Below, piece by piece: positions 22,267-33,844 of a DNA stretch of 64,000 nt. The position numbers and the translations under genes were made by a program. The stretch's first letter is position 1. Every line of letters starts with the position of its first letter. The stretch comes from Rhynchosporium graminicola (lineage: Eukaryota; Ascomycota; Leotiomycetes; Helotiales; Ploettnerulaceae), in contig FJUW01000055.1 in the NCBI GenBank assembly GCA_900074885.1, positions 180,600 to 244,599 on the forward strand, in the 5' to 3' direction. Below the pieces are notes generated by a model. It ran no database searches and was not told the origin of the DNA. It was given only the letters and a program-made list of their open reading frames with translations.

Positions 22267-24003
22267 CTACACCTCTCCCCAACTCCCCATCCCGCCCGTA
22301 CTAGCAAGTAAGCTCCCACTTCCTACACTCTGTCCACCAAAATCCCAATAGTGGCGACTACTTCCGCTCCTCACTCCCCTTCCATTCAAACTTAGCCTCT
22401 CACTCGCACAACTACTACTTCCCCTTCGAATCCCCATCCTAACACCTACTCCACCACTCAAGCCAACGGCACCAGGACTAGCACCACCAGGTACACTGGC
22501 TCTCCACGTCCGCCTCTCAATACTGCGTCTTCTTTCTGCAGTAGAAGACGTTTGTCGAGTGATGAGAGGATGATGCTGCCTCACGCGCGCTGCTCGGGCT
22601 GCGGTATCGGCTGTACTGGCTGTAGCTAGATGTGCGGTTCCTGAACTCGAGGTCGTAAAGTCCTGTGCAGAAAACGTAGGAGCATCAGACTGGGTTTTAA
22701 ATTTCGATGTGAAGCGTGAGCGGAGGTAACGGAATACCATCTTGATATCTAAATCGCTCTCCCATTCTTCACGGGTCATGGGTGGACTGAGAAGGTTGCT
22801 GGCTCGTGGTGTGGCATCTGAGTCAAGGATTGGGGAGGGAGTGGCAAGGGATGTGGTCGGGATAGGTATAGCTGATGTCGCGGTCTGGATTGTGGGGTGG
22901 AATTGAGGTGAGGTTTGGGTTGATGATTCGAGAATGTGATCTTGAGATTCGGGAATGACTGGGAAGCCGGCGTATGGAAGAGGTGTTTCTTGAGAGTGGA
23001 GGTAGGTTGAGAAAGCTCCTGGATGGTCTGAGATTTGACTGACGAGTATACCGAGTTCTTGGGCTACTCGCTGTAGCAATCGATGTTCCCATGAGGATTC
23101 ATCGTATTTCTTCGTCTGTATGATACTGTGTGAAGCTAGAGGTGTAGTTGAGAGATCATCTCCTGGTAGAGATTCCCCAAATATGATCGCCAGCAAATCA
23201 TCATCGATACCCATCAGATCTCGAATGACGCTCTTCGTAATCCTGCTCCAAAAGTTGTCACTCTCCTCATCCGCGCCCTCGTCAACGTGACTGAGGGTTG
23301 CTGCATCTTCGTCCTTATCTTCCAGCGGTTTCCTCCGTTCGCTACTCATGCTCTCCTTCCTCCTTCTCGTTTCCTTTTGTATCTCGTCAACAAGCAGCCT
23401 ACTCTGCTCCATCCTCCACATCTCGATCCTTCTTGTCCTCTCTGCTTCTGCTGCTCGTTCACCCTCCTCCAATATCCCAACCTCAAGACTCTCCCTCCGC
23501 CTCTTCACCCTCCTAGGATTATACCGTTCAAAAGCATACAAATGTTCCTGCACATCATTCCCCATAGCTGTCCGATCAATTCTGAAGCTCCCCAAGCCAT
23601 CATGGGTCGGTAACACGGTTCCACTAGCCTCACCACGTTGACTCTCTCTGTACACACTCGGCTCGGCCCTAAACTCGTGGAGATGACTGTCTAAACTATC
23701 CAGCTCGCCATCTTCCTCATCGATAGCATTCTCTGATCCTTCCTCGTAATCATAACTCCGCGCTGCGGTGTCTAGACTTCCGAAGTCACTTATTCGCGAA
23801 TGGCCAGCTGTACGCGTTCGCGTGGTAGAGTTCGTGTATCCGCGGTCGGTGGTTGATGCTGCGGAAGGAGAGAAGAGGATCCATTCTTGAGACTCGGCGA
23901 TGTTGTGTTGTTTCGTTTGGGAGGTGGTGGTTTGTGGTTCGACTTCTTGGGGAGCGCTATAGACGCGTTGGGGGGCTTGGAAGGTGGGTTGGCGGAAGGC
24001 CAT
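22267..24003 (-). CDS. Protein of unknown function, single exon
   Basis: 578 aa, long uninterrupted frame from the ATG at 24003. I do not recognise a named family. Seen: a disordered acidic N-terminal part with an EWILFSP block near residue 40. A basic/acidic helical stretch follows (about 165-235, RRVKRRRES then an Arg/Glu-rich coiled-coil-like segment). The best-ordered part is about 250-340, with FWSRITKSVIRDLMGIDDD and VAQELGILVSQISDHPG. The C-terminus is Ser/Gly/Arg-rich. The ordered block between low-complexity ends suggests a fungal regulatory or scaffold protein, but no role can be assigned. There is no signal peptide or membrane segment. The gene is real on length and codon consistency. 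Confidence 0.75.
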   Translation of the reverse strand: MAFRQPTFQAPQRVYSAPQEVEPQTTTSQTKQHNIAESQEWILFSPSAASTTDRGYTNSTTRTRTAGHSRISDFGSLDTAARSYDYEEGSENAIDEEDGELDSLDSHLHEFRAEPSVYRESQRGEASGTVLPTHDGLGSFRIDRTAMGNDVQEHLYAFERYNPRRVKRRRESLEVGILEEGERAAEAERTRRIEMWRMEQSRLLVDEIQKETRRRKESMSSERRKPLEDKDEDAATLSHVDEGADEESDNFWSRITKSVIRDLMGIDDDLLAIIFGESLPGDDLSTTPLASHSIIQTKKYDESSWEHRLLQRVAQELGILVSQISDHPGAFSTYLHSQETPLPYAGFPVIPESQDHILESSTQTSPQFHPTIQTATSAIPIPTTSLATPSPILDSDATPRASNLLSPPMTREEWESDLDIKMVFRYLRSRFTSKFKTQSDAPTFSAQDFTTSSSGTAHLATASTADTAARAARVRQHHPLITRQTSSTAERRRSIERRTWRASVPGGASPGAVGLSGGVGVRMGIRRGSSSCASERLSLNGRGVRSGSSRHYWDFGGQSVGSGSLLASTGGMGSWGEV

Positions 24004-26399
24004 GGTTGCTGGATAGGTTCTGGATGGTTGATGTATTTACGAACAAGGAGTTCGCAGATGGATAGAAGGTGTCTATCGATGAAGTTCGGTCGAAGGGATC
24101 TCCTGAACGTGCGGAGGTTGTCTTGATAATCTTAGATATCGGAGGTCGTGCCACTATCTTATCATTTGGTTCCCCTTGTCGGGGCGGGTGTGGTTGTACG
24201 ACTGCTGACTGGGCGTTAAAGGGCGTTTGATTTATTTGTACGACTCGATGAGTGTAAGCGGAAACGAAATTATTTAAACGAGGATTATCTCTCTCTGAGT
24301 CGTTGAGATGAAAGTCAATAAAGAAGATTTGTCCCTCTTCCTCTTTGGAGAATTTAACTCAGCAAGTCGTGCCGTCTTGATGGATGTCTTGGTCCAGGAT
24401 CAGATCATCCGAATACGGACTAGTGCCACGATGGTGCAAGAGATACCCCGTGATAGAGGGAACCACGTTGACTTACAAGAAGGGGGATGCTTGTGCTTGG
24501 AGTAGCAGAATCTGAGATGAGTGAGGAGAGACGAAAGCTGTGAGATTGAATATATAAAAGTCTAACAGTTGAAGTATATCAATATGCTCGAGCTCGCTGC
24601 ATCTCACTTCTCCAGAATTTAAACAGAGCACAGCGCAATGATCGCAGCACCCCTTGATGCTATCCTACGCTCGCACCGTCCTGGCAGCATCTCGTACTGT
24701 TGACGTACAAAATAATTAGTACTAAGTCAATAAGTGACCTTAAGCGTCGAATTTACTACCGTGCACGAAAGGCATTCGGCGGTATTTGCCTGTCCTGACA
24801 GCGGTAAATATTTAAATTCTGCATTTAATCCTCAACCCTCAAATCCCTTATCGACTAACATCCGACAAACCACCGATGAACGAATCCATAAGATGACGGT
24901 GATGACGAGATAAGCCGAATGTCTGACGAGATCCTTTGCAACTTCTCGTCCCGGGTCCTTTCTCTCATGACTCGGGTTTGATATTCAGTAGATATGCTTG
25001 CCGCGGGAACCACACACTAGCTCAGCTTAATATATTCGGGGATTGGAAGTACCTGATGCAAGGTACCTTACCAGAGCATATACGAGCAGGTTCTGCCAAA
25101 ATTTCGCACATGAGGAAAGATAAGAACAGGTGCGTTTACAGCGGTCGATAGCATCCCGTCTGCAGCCAACCCGGTTTTTAGACTCCTTATCTACCCACCG
25201 GCTTCCATTATAGCGAGCGAACGAGTCGTGGATATCAATAAAGCGGAATGGTTGACATTCCTGCTCGGTTACTACTATATGCCAGAATGATATGCTTTTG
25301 GTTGCTCAGTTGATTGAGAGTCTTATATCTTGACGTGTATGGTGAAGGAAATCTCGTATTACGATTGTCCGTCGGATTACTGCCTTGTTTACTTGGTCTG
25401 CCGAGCTTCGCTTGTTGAGCTCAACGAGGTCGTGTTTATGTCCGTCAATGGTATCACTCCTATAGCATAATGAGATTACAATAAGAGTCTTGTTAGATGG
25501 ATTAGTAGACAGACTAGATAGATTCTAACCTCTTAGAATTCGTGAATCCGGGTTATAAAATCGAGAAAGCCGAGCTTGCTATCATTTCAAATGCCCTTCC
25601 TTTTCCTTACTCAATATCCCCAAGTGTTCAAGGATAACACACTACTCCTTATAAAAACACTGCATCTTTCCCACTATTCCTCAAAGACGAAACATATCAA
25701 CCGGGGCGTGTTGCAATACTTGTATTCGCCTTCGTCCTTACTCGTTGGGCTACGCCGGAGCTCGGATCTTGTTACAAGTAAGCAGATATCTATGTCTCAA
25801 GCTCTACTACGAGCTGGAACTGCGGAATATCATTCTCACCCTTCTAAGTTTCGCTTGAGAGCTTTGTTAATCACTGATAGTAGGTTTGTTTATCCAGAGC
25901 TCGAAGTTGATATCGGCTAACATAGGAAAGCTAAACTGCATACGGGAAATATCTCCATCTTGTTGTAATTTCCTTACTTCTCTTCCTCCAGCCGACAAAC
26001 TCTTATCCTCAAGTCGCCAGTGTTACAAGGTGCCACTTTTCATGTTCCAGGTCGTGGGACAGATTGCTGAACTACTCACTATAGACTTGAGTCTGGTCCT
26101 CTTTGGGAAATACTTGCTGAATATTTTGCACGACTTTCAGAGGAAATGAGACCAGCAATGAACGAAAAGCCTTCTCAAATATACTCGAACATTCTATTAT
26201 GCTGCTGTGTTTTGATTGATGTACAGACAAAGAAAAAGGCATTTAATCATCGATCCATGCCATACCATACCATTCAACAGTATCTCTTCACAGAATCACT
26301 CCTCCGTCCATCTTGCCTCCAGATCTCCTGTTCCATCCCTTCAATCCATTCCAATCTCACTCAACCTCTCTCCCAACCCCACCCCAAAATCATGACCAT
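24004..26399. other. Spacer, nothing recognised
   Basis: 2.4 kb. Several short open frames (24308-24505, 25576-25920, 25886-26149) lack domains, overlap each other and show no splice pattern. The first 300 bp is the probable promoter of the unknown gene on the left. Confidence 0.45.
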
Positions 26400-27255
26400 C
26401 TAGTGGTGACTAGCAGTGTCACCTCTGTACCCAACAATCTTCATCCTGCCAATCATCTCGCCCACTGTGAAGAAACCCAGTACCTCTGCCCCGATGATCG
26501 CGCCATTAATAACCTTTTGTCTATCGCGGAAACTCTCCAACACACTCGTGGGCTTCTGTACGGCTTTGCCAGCGGTGTTTTCGGCCGTGTGGAGGAGGCC
26601 GTTGGGGTTGCGAATGTTCTTGAGGACTTGCTGGAAGTAGGTTTGGAAGGTTGACATTGATCTGGTCGGTGGTTAGTCGAAAGTTGAGTTTGGAGAGGAA
26701 GGGAAAGCTTACGGAGGAGACATCTGGCGACCGTTGTAGACTAACTTCGAGAGCTCTGCTCCGACCTTAAGGTAGTAGATAGCGTGTGGAATTTGACCTG
26801 TACATTGCCGTTAGCACCATCCCGGCTACAATTCCTGATTCTTTTCTTCCACTCCAATCCTCCTTGCCATCTCCAATCCCAGTCCTAATCCTCCAATCGA
26901 CTTCCCCCATCTGTCACCCCAGAACAAAGAAAGAGAAGTACTCACGTTCAACAAACGCAACAACCTTTCCAGTCCTTCCCCCTACCTTACCCAGCGCATT
27001 ACCCAGCCCCTTCGCAGCGGATCCAGCACTCGAAGTAACCTTGCTCAGTCCCTCAGTCGCCTTGCTCTTGAACTCCTGTGCCTTGTCGCCCGCCTTGCTA
27101 GCTGCATCGTTTGCGGTCTCTGAAACTTTAGACGCTGTCTCCTTCGTGGCCTCGGAAGCTTTCGTAGCTGTTGAAGATTCGAATCGGCGCGCGGCGGGTG
27201 TGCGGAGCTGTCTGCCGAAGCTGCGGACGGCGCTACGTGTGAGTGGGAGAGACAT
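26400..27255 (-). CDS. ATP20: Mitochondrial F1Fo-ATP synthase subunit g
   Basis: Exons 26946-27255, 26713-26797 and 26400-26661 (657 nt, 218 aa); introns of 148 and 51 bp. The N-terminus is an Arg/Ser-rich mitochondrial presequence (RSAVRSFGRQLRTPAARR), followed by an Ala/Lys/Thr/Ser-rich linker. The conserved Atp20 core is created by splicing: QIPHAIYYLKVGAELSK, then MSTFQTYFQQVLKNIRNP. The last part carries the single membrane helix with a GxxxG-type signature (GAIIGAEVLGFFTVGEMIG, near residues 190-210). In yeast, subunit g sits in the inner membrane and helps dimerise ATP synthase and shape cristae. The symbol follows the yeast name. All junctions are in phase. Confidence 0.9.
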
Positions 27256-28460
27256 CGTGAGGACAATTAGAGGCGTATTAGAAGACGTGTATTGCAGGTT
27301 TGCCCGATGGGTGTGGTGGAGTCAATTGGTAAAGGGAGTCGGGGATGATGAGCTTCATTGACCGGGAAGAATTGGAACTTGCTTGCTTTCGCGGGCTAGC
27401 TGGAAGGGGAAGCGGTGGGGTTCTGCCGGGTTTCCCAGAAGCTTCAACCCAAGCTTCAACTCTTAAGATGGAGAGACTATATGGTAAGATAAATTGTGAA
27501 TGATGTATAAATGGGATTAGCAAATGACAAGCATCTCTCATCACTATCATCGATTTATCATTTTCTGTCGTTTGGCTCGAAATGCCTAGCACATGGCTCT
27601 TAGTATCTCTGTACCCCAGGTCAAGCTGCTCATGTTTATGATTTCGTGAAACAGTAAAAACCTAGCCCGAAGAAGGCTGATCATGATTAAAAGAGCTTTT
27701 CATCTCATATCATATTTCCTTACAAATAGCATGTCTCGTTGGATTTCCTCAAACCTTTACAGCCTTGTCTCATTGAATTTATCGGGCTACGTGGTGTTTG
27801 CGAGTGCAAAGACAGTGCAACAAGATTGTTACGAGCTACCACCTACATTCAATCCGCCAAGAAACAAATCTCTGCAGTTCTCTTGTTCCTATTCCTTTAC
27901 AATCCATTTCAGACGGCCTTAGGTTTTTGCTTTTACATACGAAAGGAAGTGGTGGTTCAAAAAGAAAAGCGACTTGGCATGATCTTAGTGAGAAAATATC
28001 TTGCATGTACACACTGTATTTGCACTTTGCAGCGGTATCGTATTCTCAAAATCTACGAATCTCTTTTTCTGGAGGAGAACTCTTTGTCGAGAGGAGCTTG
28101 AAGCACTACACAGTCCTCCTATCGAGAGATTTACGAAACATTTCCGTGTAATCACAAATTAGATGCATGTCATAAGCGAGGAACTTGTTTACATCTTCAG
28201 ATAACAAGCCAGTCGAAAACTTATAACCCTTTCCCTTTCTTCTAGGATTCCTTCGTTTTTCAATATTTTTTCGCTCCTCTCACCCCCCTCTTGTCATTTC
28301 TATCCTGATCGATGCACTGATGAGCGTTTATGGATACCGCTGAGAGTTTGGAGCTATGATCCCTTAGCAAGCATCAAGTGAGGATGGATGTATTGAGTGA
28401 CTTTTGACTGAAGCATAAGACTGCGGATGTCCACCAGATCCAGAAGTGTGGATAAACAGC
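27256..28460. other. Spacer
   Basis: No gene supported. Plus-strand frames at 27683-28151 overlap one another in different frames and carry no recognisable domain. Confidence 0.45.
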
Positions 28461-28979
28461 TCAGCATACGGTCCAGCTGGTTTCGCAACCAAAAACGGAG
28501 CTGGCGTAACCTCCTCTAGTACAACTGTCCCGCGATGTCCTCGCCTCGTGCAAGATATCCTCTAGTCCGCCCTCTGCTTCCATGCAAGCCAAGCAATTTC
28601 CATAATAGACTAAGAAGACATTCACGTGTTTGTCATCAGGAGTGCTTGGTGTAGAGAGATAGAATCTAGGTACTGCCCTGGTCTTCTGAAACTTGAGGAA
28701 CAACACGTCGGGATAAAGATCGATTTTGTTGAAAGCTAGGTGAGGTTTAGGAAGGTGCTTGGAGGATGGTTAACGCAAGATGTAGTGTAGGGCTTTACTT
28801 GGGACATATCTTTTTTGGCTCGAAGTGCGCTGTCCATGAGTAGGACGAAAGTGAAGGGCCAGAGTGCGATGCCCGTAAGAAGTCGGTAATTGTCAGAGCA
28901 GTCGAGCTGTTGGAGGATGTGAGGGAGAGAGCTGAGCTGGGACACGACGCAATTAGAAAACTATCGAATAGATCTCAGA
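28461..28979 (-). CDS. Possible small spliced gene, unknown function
   Basis: Two neighbouring minus-strand frames have protein-like composition: 28736-28945 (contains TGIALWPFTFVLLMDSAL, possible membrane helix) and 28461-28706 or slightly longer (contains VNVFLVYYGNCLACMEAEGG). A plausible intron (GTAAAG donor, acceptor CCTAG near 28740) lies between them, but joining there breaks phase. No in-frame ATG opens the first frame unless a further 5' exon is added. This could be a decayed gene or chance. It is listed only because composition is not low-complexity. Confidence 0.2.
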
Positions 28980-29204
28980 CGCATGACAAAGAGGACTTTC
29001 ATAACTACACAGACGGCAAGATCCGCATTCTCAGATTGGTCAAGTTTTTGGATGTCGATCGTTGTTTACTTTGACTAGCTTAGGTCCAAACTGATAACTC
29101 AGAACGCTTATCAAATCGATTACCACTAATTACAGACTATGCAAGCAGGCAATGCTAAATGGCACCAGACTCCTCCCGATGACCCTTTAGGTCAACATAA
29201 GCAA

Positions 29205-30475
29205 TTAAACCGCACCGTTTGCACGCCACAAGCCGTATCCTCCCTCGCAGTTCTTCCAAAGTTTAATTGTGCCGTCCTCGCTTCCGGTGGAGTAGAGCTT
29301 GCCATCGGGAGAGTAGCTGATGCTCCAGATGGGACCGTGATGGCCTTTGTGGACATCTAATTCGGAAGTTAGTAAGAGTTTCCCGGTAGCAGCCAAAGAA
29401 TGGGAGTCCGTACCAAGTTCCTGCTCATTATCGTAATTGTACAGCTTAGCCCAAGTATCCTTCGCGCCTCCAGTTACGAATCGTCGTTGAACTGGATTCA
29501 AAGCCACGCTAGCAACCTCATAAGGAAGATCAATGCTCTTGATCAGCTCCCTAGCATCAGGCCCTCCGTAGAAGTAGACGGTCTTCCCAGCAGCGATTGT
29601 CAGGACAGGAAGCCCACCACCAATGTCTCCCGGTTCAGCCTTGACGTTTGTGAATTCGCAAGAGCCGATATCCCCAGTAACAACTTTCTCCTGAATCACA
29701 GTCCTCGTCTGGAGATCCCACCAGCGAATGGTTTTGTCATCTGCGGCTGTAACGAGGACATTCGGGTCTCGAGTCCATACGATGGATTTGATTGTGCCTT
29801 TGTGAACCCCAACACCAATCTCGAATCCTGCATCTGCGTTGAGAAGAGTGCGGCCATTTCCGTTAGCAACTGGTGTGCCGTTGGCTTGAGGGGCGGAGAC
29901 GGCGTCGACGGTAGAAAGGTCGAAGATTCGGAGTTTCTTCTCCATTCCTCCTGTGGCTAGGAAAAGGCTGGAGTCAGGAGGGAACGCGACAGCTCGAACG
30001 ATGTGGTTATGCTGAATTGTGCAGAGGGTTTCCCCAGAGTAGGTATCCCATACTTTCCTGTAGACTGGTAAGTATTTTCCAAAGCGCCATGCTAGGGAGA
30101 GACTCTTACGCTGTGAAATCTGCAGAAGCCGTGGCGGCAGTGTGGGCATCAGGAGAAAGTCGAGCTTGGTAGACGGCACCTTTATGTCCGAAGAAGGTTC
30201 CAATCCTGCCACCGTTAACTTGTGTCGCATCTTCTGGCGCAAGGAGCATACCAGTCGCCGGTCAAGCCATCTCGAAGCATAGGATTATTATCTGTGCTGG
30301 TTAGCCAGATTCCATCATGAAGTCCTCGGCACAACCTACCCTTGCAAGCAGAAATCATATAGTACTCTTCATCTCCAACAAATCCAGAGAAGCTGAGATG
30401 TGTAACTGGTCGGGAATGTCCATGGCAAGTGAGAGGAACTGCAACAGCCGTCTTGGTGGTTTCGGGTCCAGCCAT
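29205..30475 (-). CDS. STRAP/Unrip-type WD40 repeat protein
   Basis: Exons 30340-30475, 30252-30291, 30110-30205, 29414-30057 and 29205-29356 (1068 nt, 355 aa). It forms a seven-bladed WD40 propeller. Blades are visible from GHSRPVTHLSFSG through FFGHKGAVYQARLSPD, HIVRAVAFPPD, HKGTIKSIVWT and WAKLYNYD to GHHGPIWSISYSPDG and IKLW. The order and the QEL-DVHKGHHGP region match eukaryotic STRAP (serine/threonine kinase receptor-associated protein, or Unrip). In animals STRAP binds the SMN complex and TGF-beta receptors; the fungal role is less clear. Four introns of 48, 46, 52 and 57 bp. The last is a multiple of three without a stop and carries a perfect TACTAAC branch site, so it can be mistaken for coding sequence. 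Divergent neighbour: the PLAA-type gene. Confidence 0.9.
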
Positions 30476-31348
30476 GATATCAGAAAAGGGTCTGATCTAT
30501 CTAATGCCGGAAATTGAAGTTGTATGAAGCTCGAGGGCGCAAGATCTGCTGTTGTAAAGAATGGCAGATTGATCCAAGAGTGGCGAAAGTGGAGACAAGA
30601 TTATGTTGTATTCCCTCGTGGTTTGGGATGTATCAGATTGGAAGAGTATTTGGGCAGAGAGAGGTATTGAATCGGTTCGAGTTGATCAGAGATAGGATTG
30701 GGCAAGGAGATTCGTTGCACGGGTCGTAAAAGTCGTTATGGCGTCTGCAAACTGATTCTCCTCCCTAGCATTATCAGAAAAGAATACAATAGGAACAAAG
30801 AAAGCGCCTCGAAGGATTTCCACGAATAGGGAGCACTTTGAGATAAGGAGGGAGTGAAGGGCGACGCGAAATTGAAGGGATACCGAACGGATCATCGTTT
30901 CGAACCTAGTGCCGCCGGAGCGGATTAACTTATCGACTGTAATCGGAGATCCGATAAGCTGGCGATTGGCGGGGTTGAGCTGTCTATCCGCCTCGTCTCT
31001 ATTTACAAAGAGGAAGCTGATCGCCGCTGCTGAAATACTAAACTAGAAGTTCATCGAATTGCATAATTGTTCCGAATGCCATTACAGTATCATCCCAGAC
31101 TTCGCAGAAACTGATCCTTTCGAAGGAGTAAGTACAATACTGCTATTAGTTCTTCTGATAATCAAACAGAAGGCGCTGCACAGCCGCCACCTTCCAGTCT
31201 ACCGCAGTGAATCGTTCTGGGGCTAGGACAAGGTATCGAAATTTGAAGCACCCTTCTGTCTGTTTGAGAAGGCTATGAAAGAATTGAAGCTCGAAAGCAA
31301 AACCAACAACGAAACTCGAGCTTCACCAAAGAGAAACAGATTTTAATC
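30476..31348. promoter_or_regulatory. Divergent intergenic region between two WD40 genes
   Basis: 873 bp separates the STRAP start (minus) and the PLAA start (plus), so promoters of both must lie here. No specific factor site could be assigned with confidence. Confidence 0.5.
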
Positions 31349-33844
31349 ATGGCGGAATATAAGATATCAGCCACGCTCGCAGAGCACGAAGATGATGTAC
31401 GTTGCCGTCTGGTCATTTCCCTCTGATCTCGAGCGACCTCTCAATCTGTCCCTTCTTACTGACTGACTGCAGGTCCGCGGTGTAGCTTTCCCCTCCCCAA
31501 AAGCAGTTCTCTCCGCCTCAAGAGATGGCACAGTCCGATTGTGGAAACACCTCTCCGCCAACCCTCCTCTCTTCGACGGAACCATATCGTCCCATGCCGG
31601 CTCTTGGATGAATACAGTCGCATTTCTTCCGCCAAGCCCAGACTTCCCGGAGGGTCTCATAATTGCCAGTGGAAAAGATGTGGTCATTGATGTTCGCCAA
31701 CCTACAAAGGCTGCAGAGGAAGATGCAGAGGCACTTCTACTTGGACACAGTAGGGACGTCTGCGCTCTGGACGTTGATCCGGCCGGTAAATACATTGTCA
31801 GTGGATCTTGGGACCATGATGCCAGGGTCTTTCCAGTTGGCAAATGGGAATGCTCAGCAGTTCTAAGCGGGCACGAAGGAACAGTCTGGGCAGTTCTGGC
31901 ATACGATGTCGACACGATAGTGACCGGATGCGCTGATCAGAAGATTCGCATATTCACCAAGGCAGGGAAGCTGCTGAAAGTGTTTCAAGGTGGCAATTCA
32001 CCAGTCCGAGCTTTATGTCGCCTACCTCAAGGCCACCCTTCTGGTGGAGACTTCGCATCAGCGGACAATGATGGTGCTATTCGACTATGGACGGTCTCGG
32101 GCAAGAATGTGGGCGAATTACTTGGTCATGAAAGCTTCATCTATTCCCTGGCTGCGCTGCCGAGTGGGGAGTTGGTGAGCTCTGGAGAGGATCGCACAAT
32201 GAGGATATGGAAGGGGAACCAATGCATCCAGACTATCACACATCCTGCGATATCTGTATGGGCAGTTGCTGTTTGTGCAGAGAATGGTGATATTGTGTCA
32301 GGAGCCAGTGATCGGATAGTAAGAGTCTTCACGAGAGATCCGGCACGATATGCAAATGCCGAGAACACAGCTTTGTTCGAGGATGCTGTTAAGGCTTCCT
32401 CGATACCTCAGCAGACTTTGGATGTGAATAAGGAGAATATGCCTGGACCAGAATTCTTGACGCAGAAGTCGGGAACGAAAGATGGACAGATTGTGACCAT
32501 TAGGGAGCTTGATGGATCAGTGACCGCACACTCTTGGTCTTCGGGTAAGTTATTGACTCATCTGAGAGATTCATCCACTAACGAAATCAGGTCAAGGAGA
32601 GTGGACATTGGTTGGGACAGTGGTTGATGCCGTAGGTAGCAGTAACAAGAAGGTATGCAAAGCACCAGAAATGTGGATCCAGTGGCTGACATGAACAGAC
32701 CGAGTACAAAGGACAAGAGTATGACTTCGTATTTGATGTAGACATGGAAGATGGAAAACCACCTCTCAAACTCCCATACAACGTATCGCAAAACCCATAC
32801 GACGCCGCCACTAAGTTCATCCAAGACAACGAAGCTCCCATCACATACCTTGAGCAAGTAGCCAACTTCATCATCCAAAATACACAAGGCGCTACCATCG
32901 GTCAGAGTCAGCCACAACAAACAGGAGCCGGATCTGATCCATGGGGGAGTGAGAATCGCTATCGTCCAGGATCTGATCAACCTAGCGCACCTACTCCAAA
33001 CGCACCACCAAAGAAGAGCTTGCCTCAAAAAGAGTACCTTTCCATACTCAACGGTCGTATCCCCCCGATCCAGAAGAAGCTCGCTGAGCTCAGCCAAGCC
33101 CTAGTAGCCAGTGGCAAGAAAGAGCTCGGTATATTCCCCAATGAAATATCTACACTCGATGCACTGTGTAAACACCTCGAAGCTCCAGGCGCCAACACAA
33201 CATCGGTGTCTTTCGAAGACAGCTTGGAACTAATCGTCAAACTCGTGACGAAATGGCCTTATACAGACCGCCTGCCAGGCCTTGATCTGCTCCGTCTCAT
33301 GATCGTAGCTCCAGAAACCGCAGAATTTGACCATCCAGGAGGCAATGTTGTGACTCTCCTTCTTGTTGGGGCCTTTGAGGCGAAACCACCTGCCGAGAAC
33401 CATGTCATGATGGCCACTCGAGCCTTCGCAAACCTGTTTGCCTCCCCAGAAGGCCGAGCTTTGGCTGGCGTGGAATTTGACAGGATCCAGGCTGTCCTGT
33501 CTATAGCTGTCGTTTCCAGCAAGAATCGTAATCTCTTGGTTGCTGTTGCCACTGTATACATCAACTACGCTGTGCTCTTCTTGGAGGATAAGGATGCAGC
33601 GAATTTCGAGCATGCGCTTGGTATTGTGGATATGCTGGCCCAGATCTTGACGAGTCACAATGATGCCGAGATCGTTTTCAGATCTCTTGTTGCGGTGGGA
33701 ACGGTGATCTGTCTTGGGGAGGAGATTAAGAGTGCGGCGAAGGATGTTTATGGGATTGAGAAATGTATCGCAACCGCTGTGTCGAAGGCAATTGATCCGA
33801 GGATTAAGACTGCGGCGAAGGAGGTTGAGGAGTTGTTAAAGTGA
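31349..33844 (+). CDS. PLAA/Doa1 (Ufd3, Lub1) ubiquitin-binding protein
   Basis: Exons 31349-31396, 31473-32544, 32591-32652 and 32699-33844 (2328 nt, 775 aa); introns 76, 46 and 46 bp. Seen in order: an N-terminal WD40 propeller (about residues 8-300, with SASRDGTVRLW, GHSRDVCALDVDP, GHEGTVWAVLAYD, SGEDRTMRIWKG). A PFU domain follows (about 350-455, with GEWTLVGTVVDA and EYDFVFDVDMEDGKPPLKLP), then a Pro/Gln-rich linker. The helical PUL domain (about 500-770) contains LLRLMIVAPETAEF, TRAFANLFASPEG and YINYAVLFLED. In yeast, Doa1 binds ubiquitin through WD40 and PFU and Cdc48/p97 through PUL. It maintains free ubiquitin and acts in ubiquitin-dependent sorting and degradation. Full length, nothing missing. 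Confidence 0.93.

Noticed and set aside
25576..26149. Two overlapping plus-strand frames near 26 kb
   Set aside because: Different frames, no motif, hydrophobic random-like composition.
27683..28151. Three overlapping plus-strand frames
   Set aside because: They overlap each other in different frames and none shows a known motif or a splice relation.
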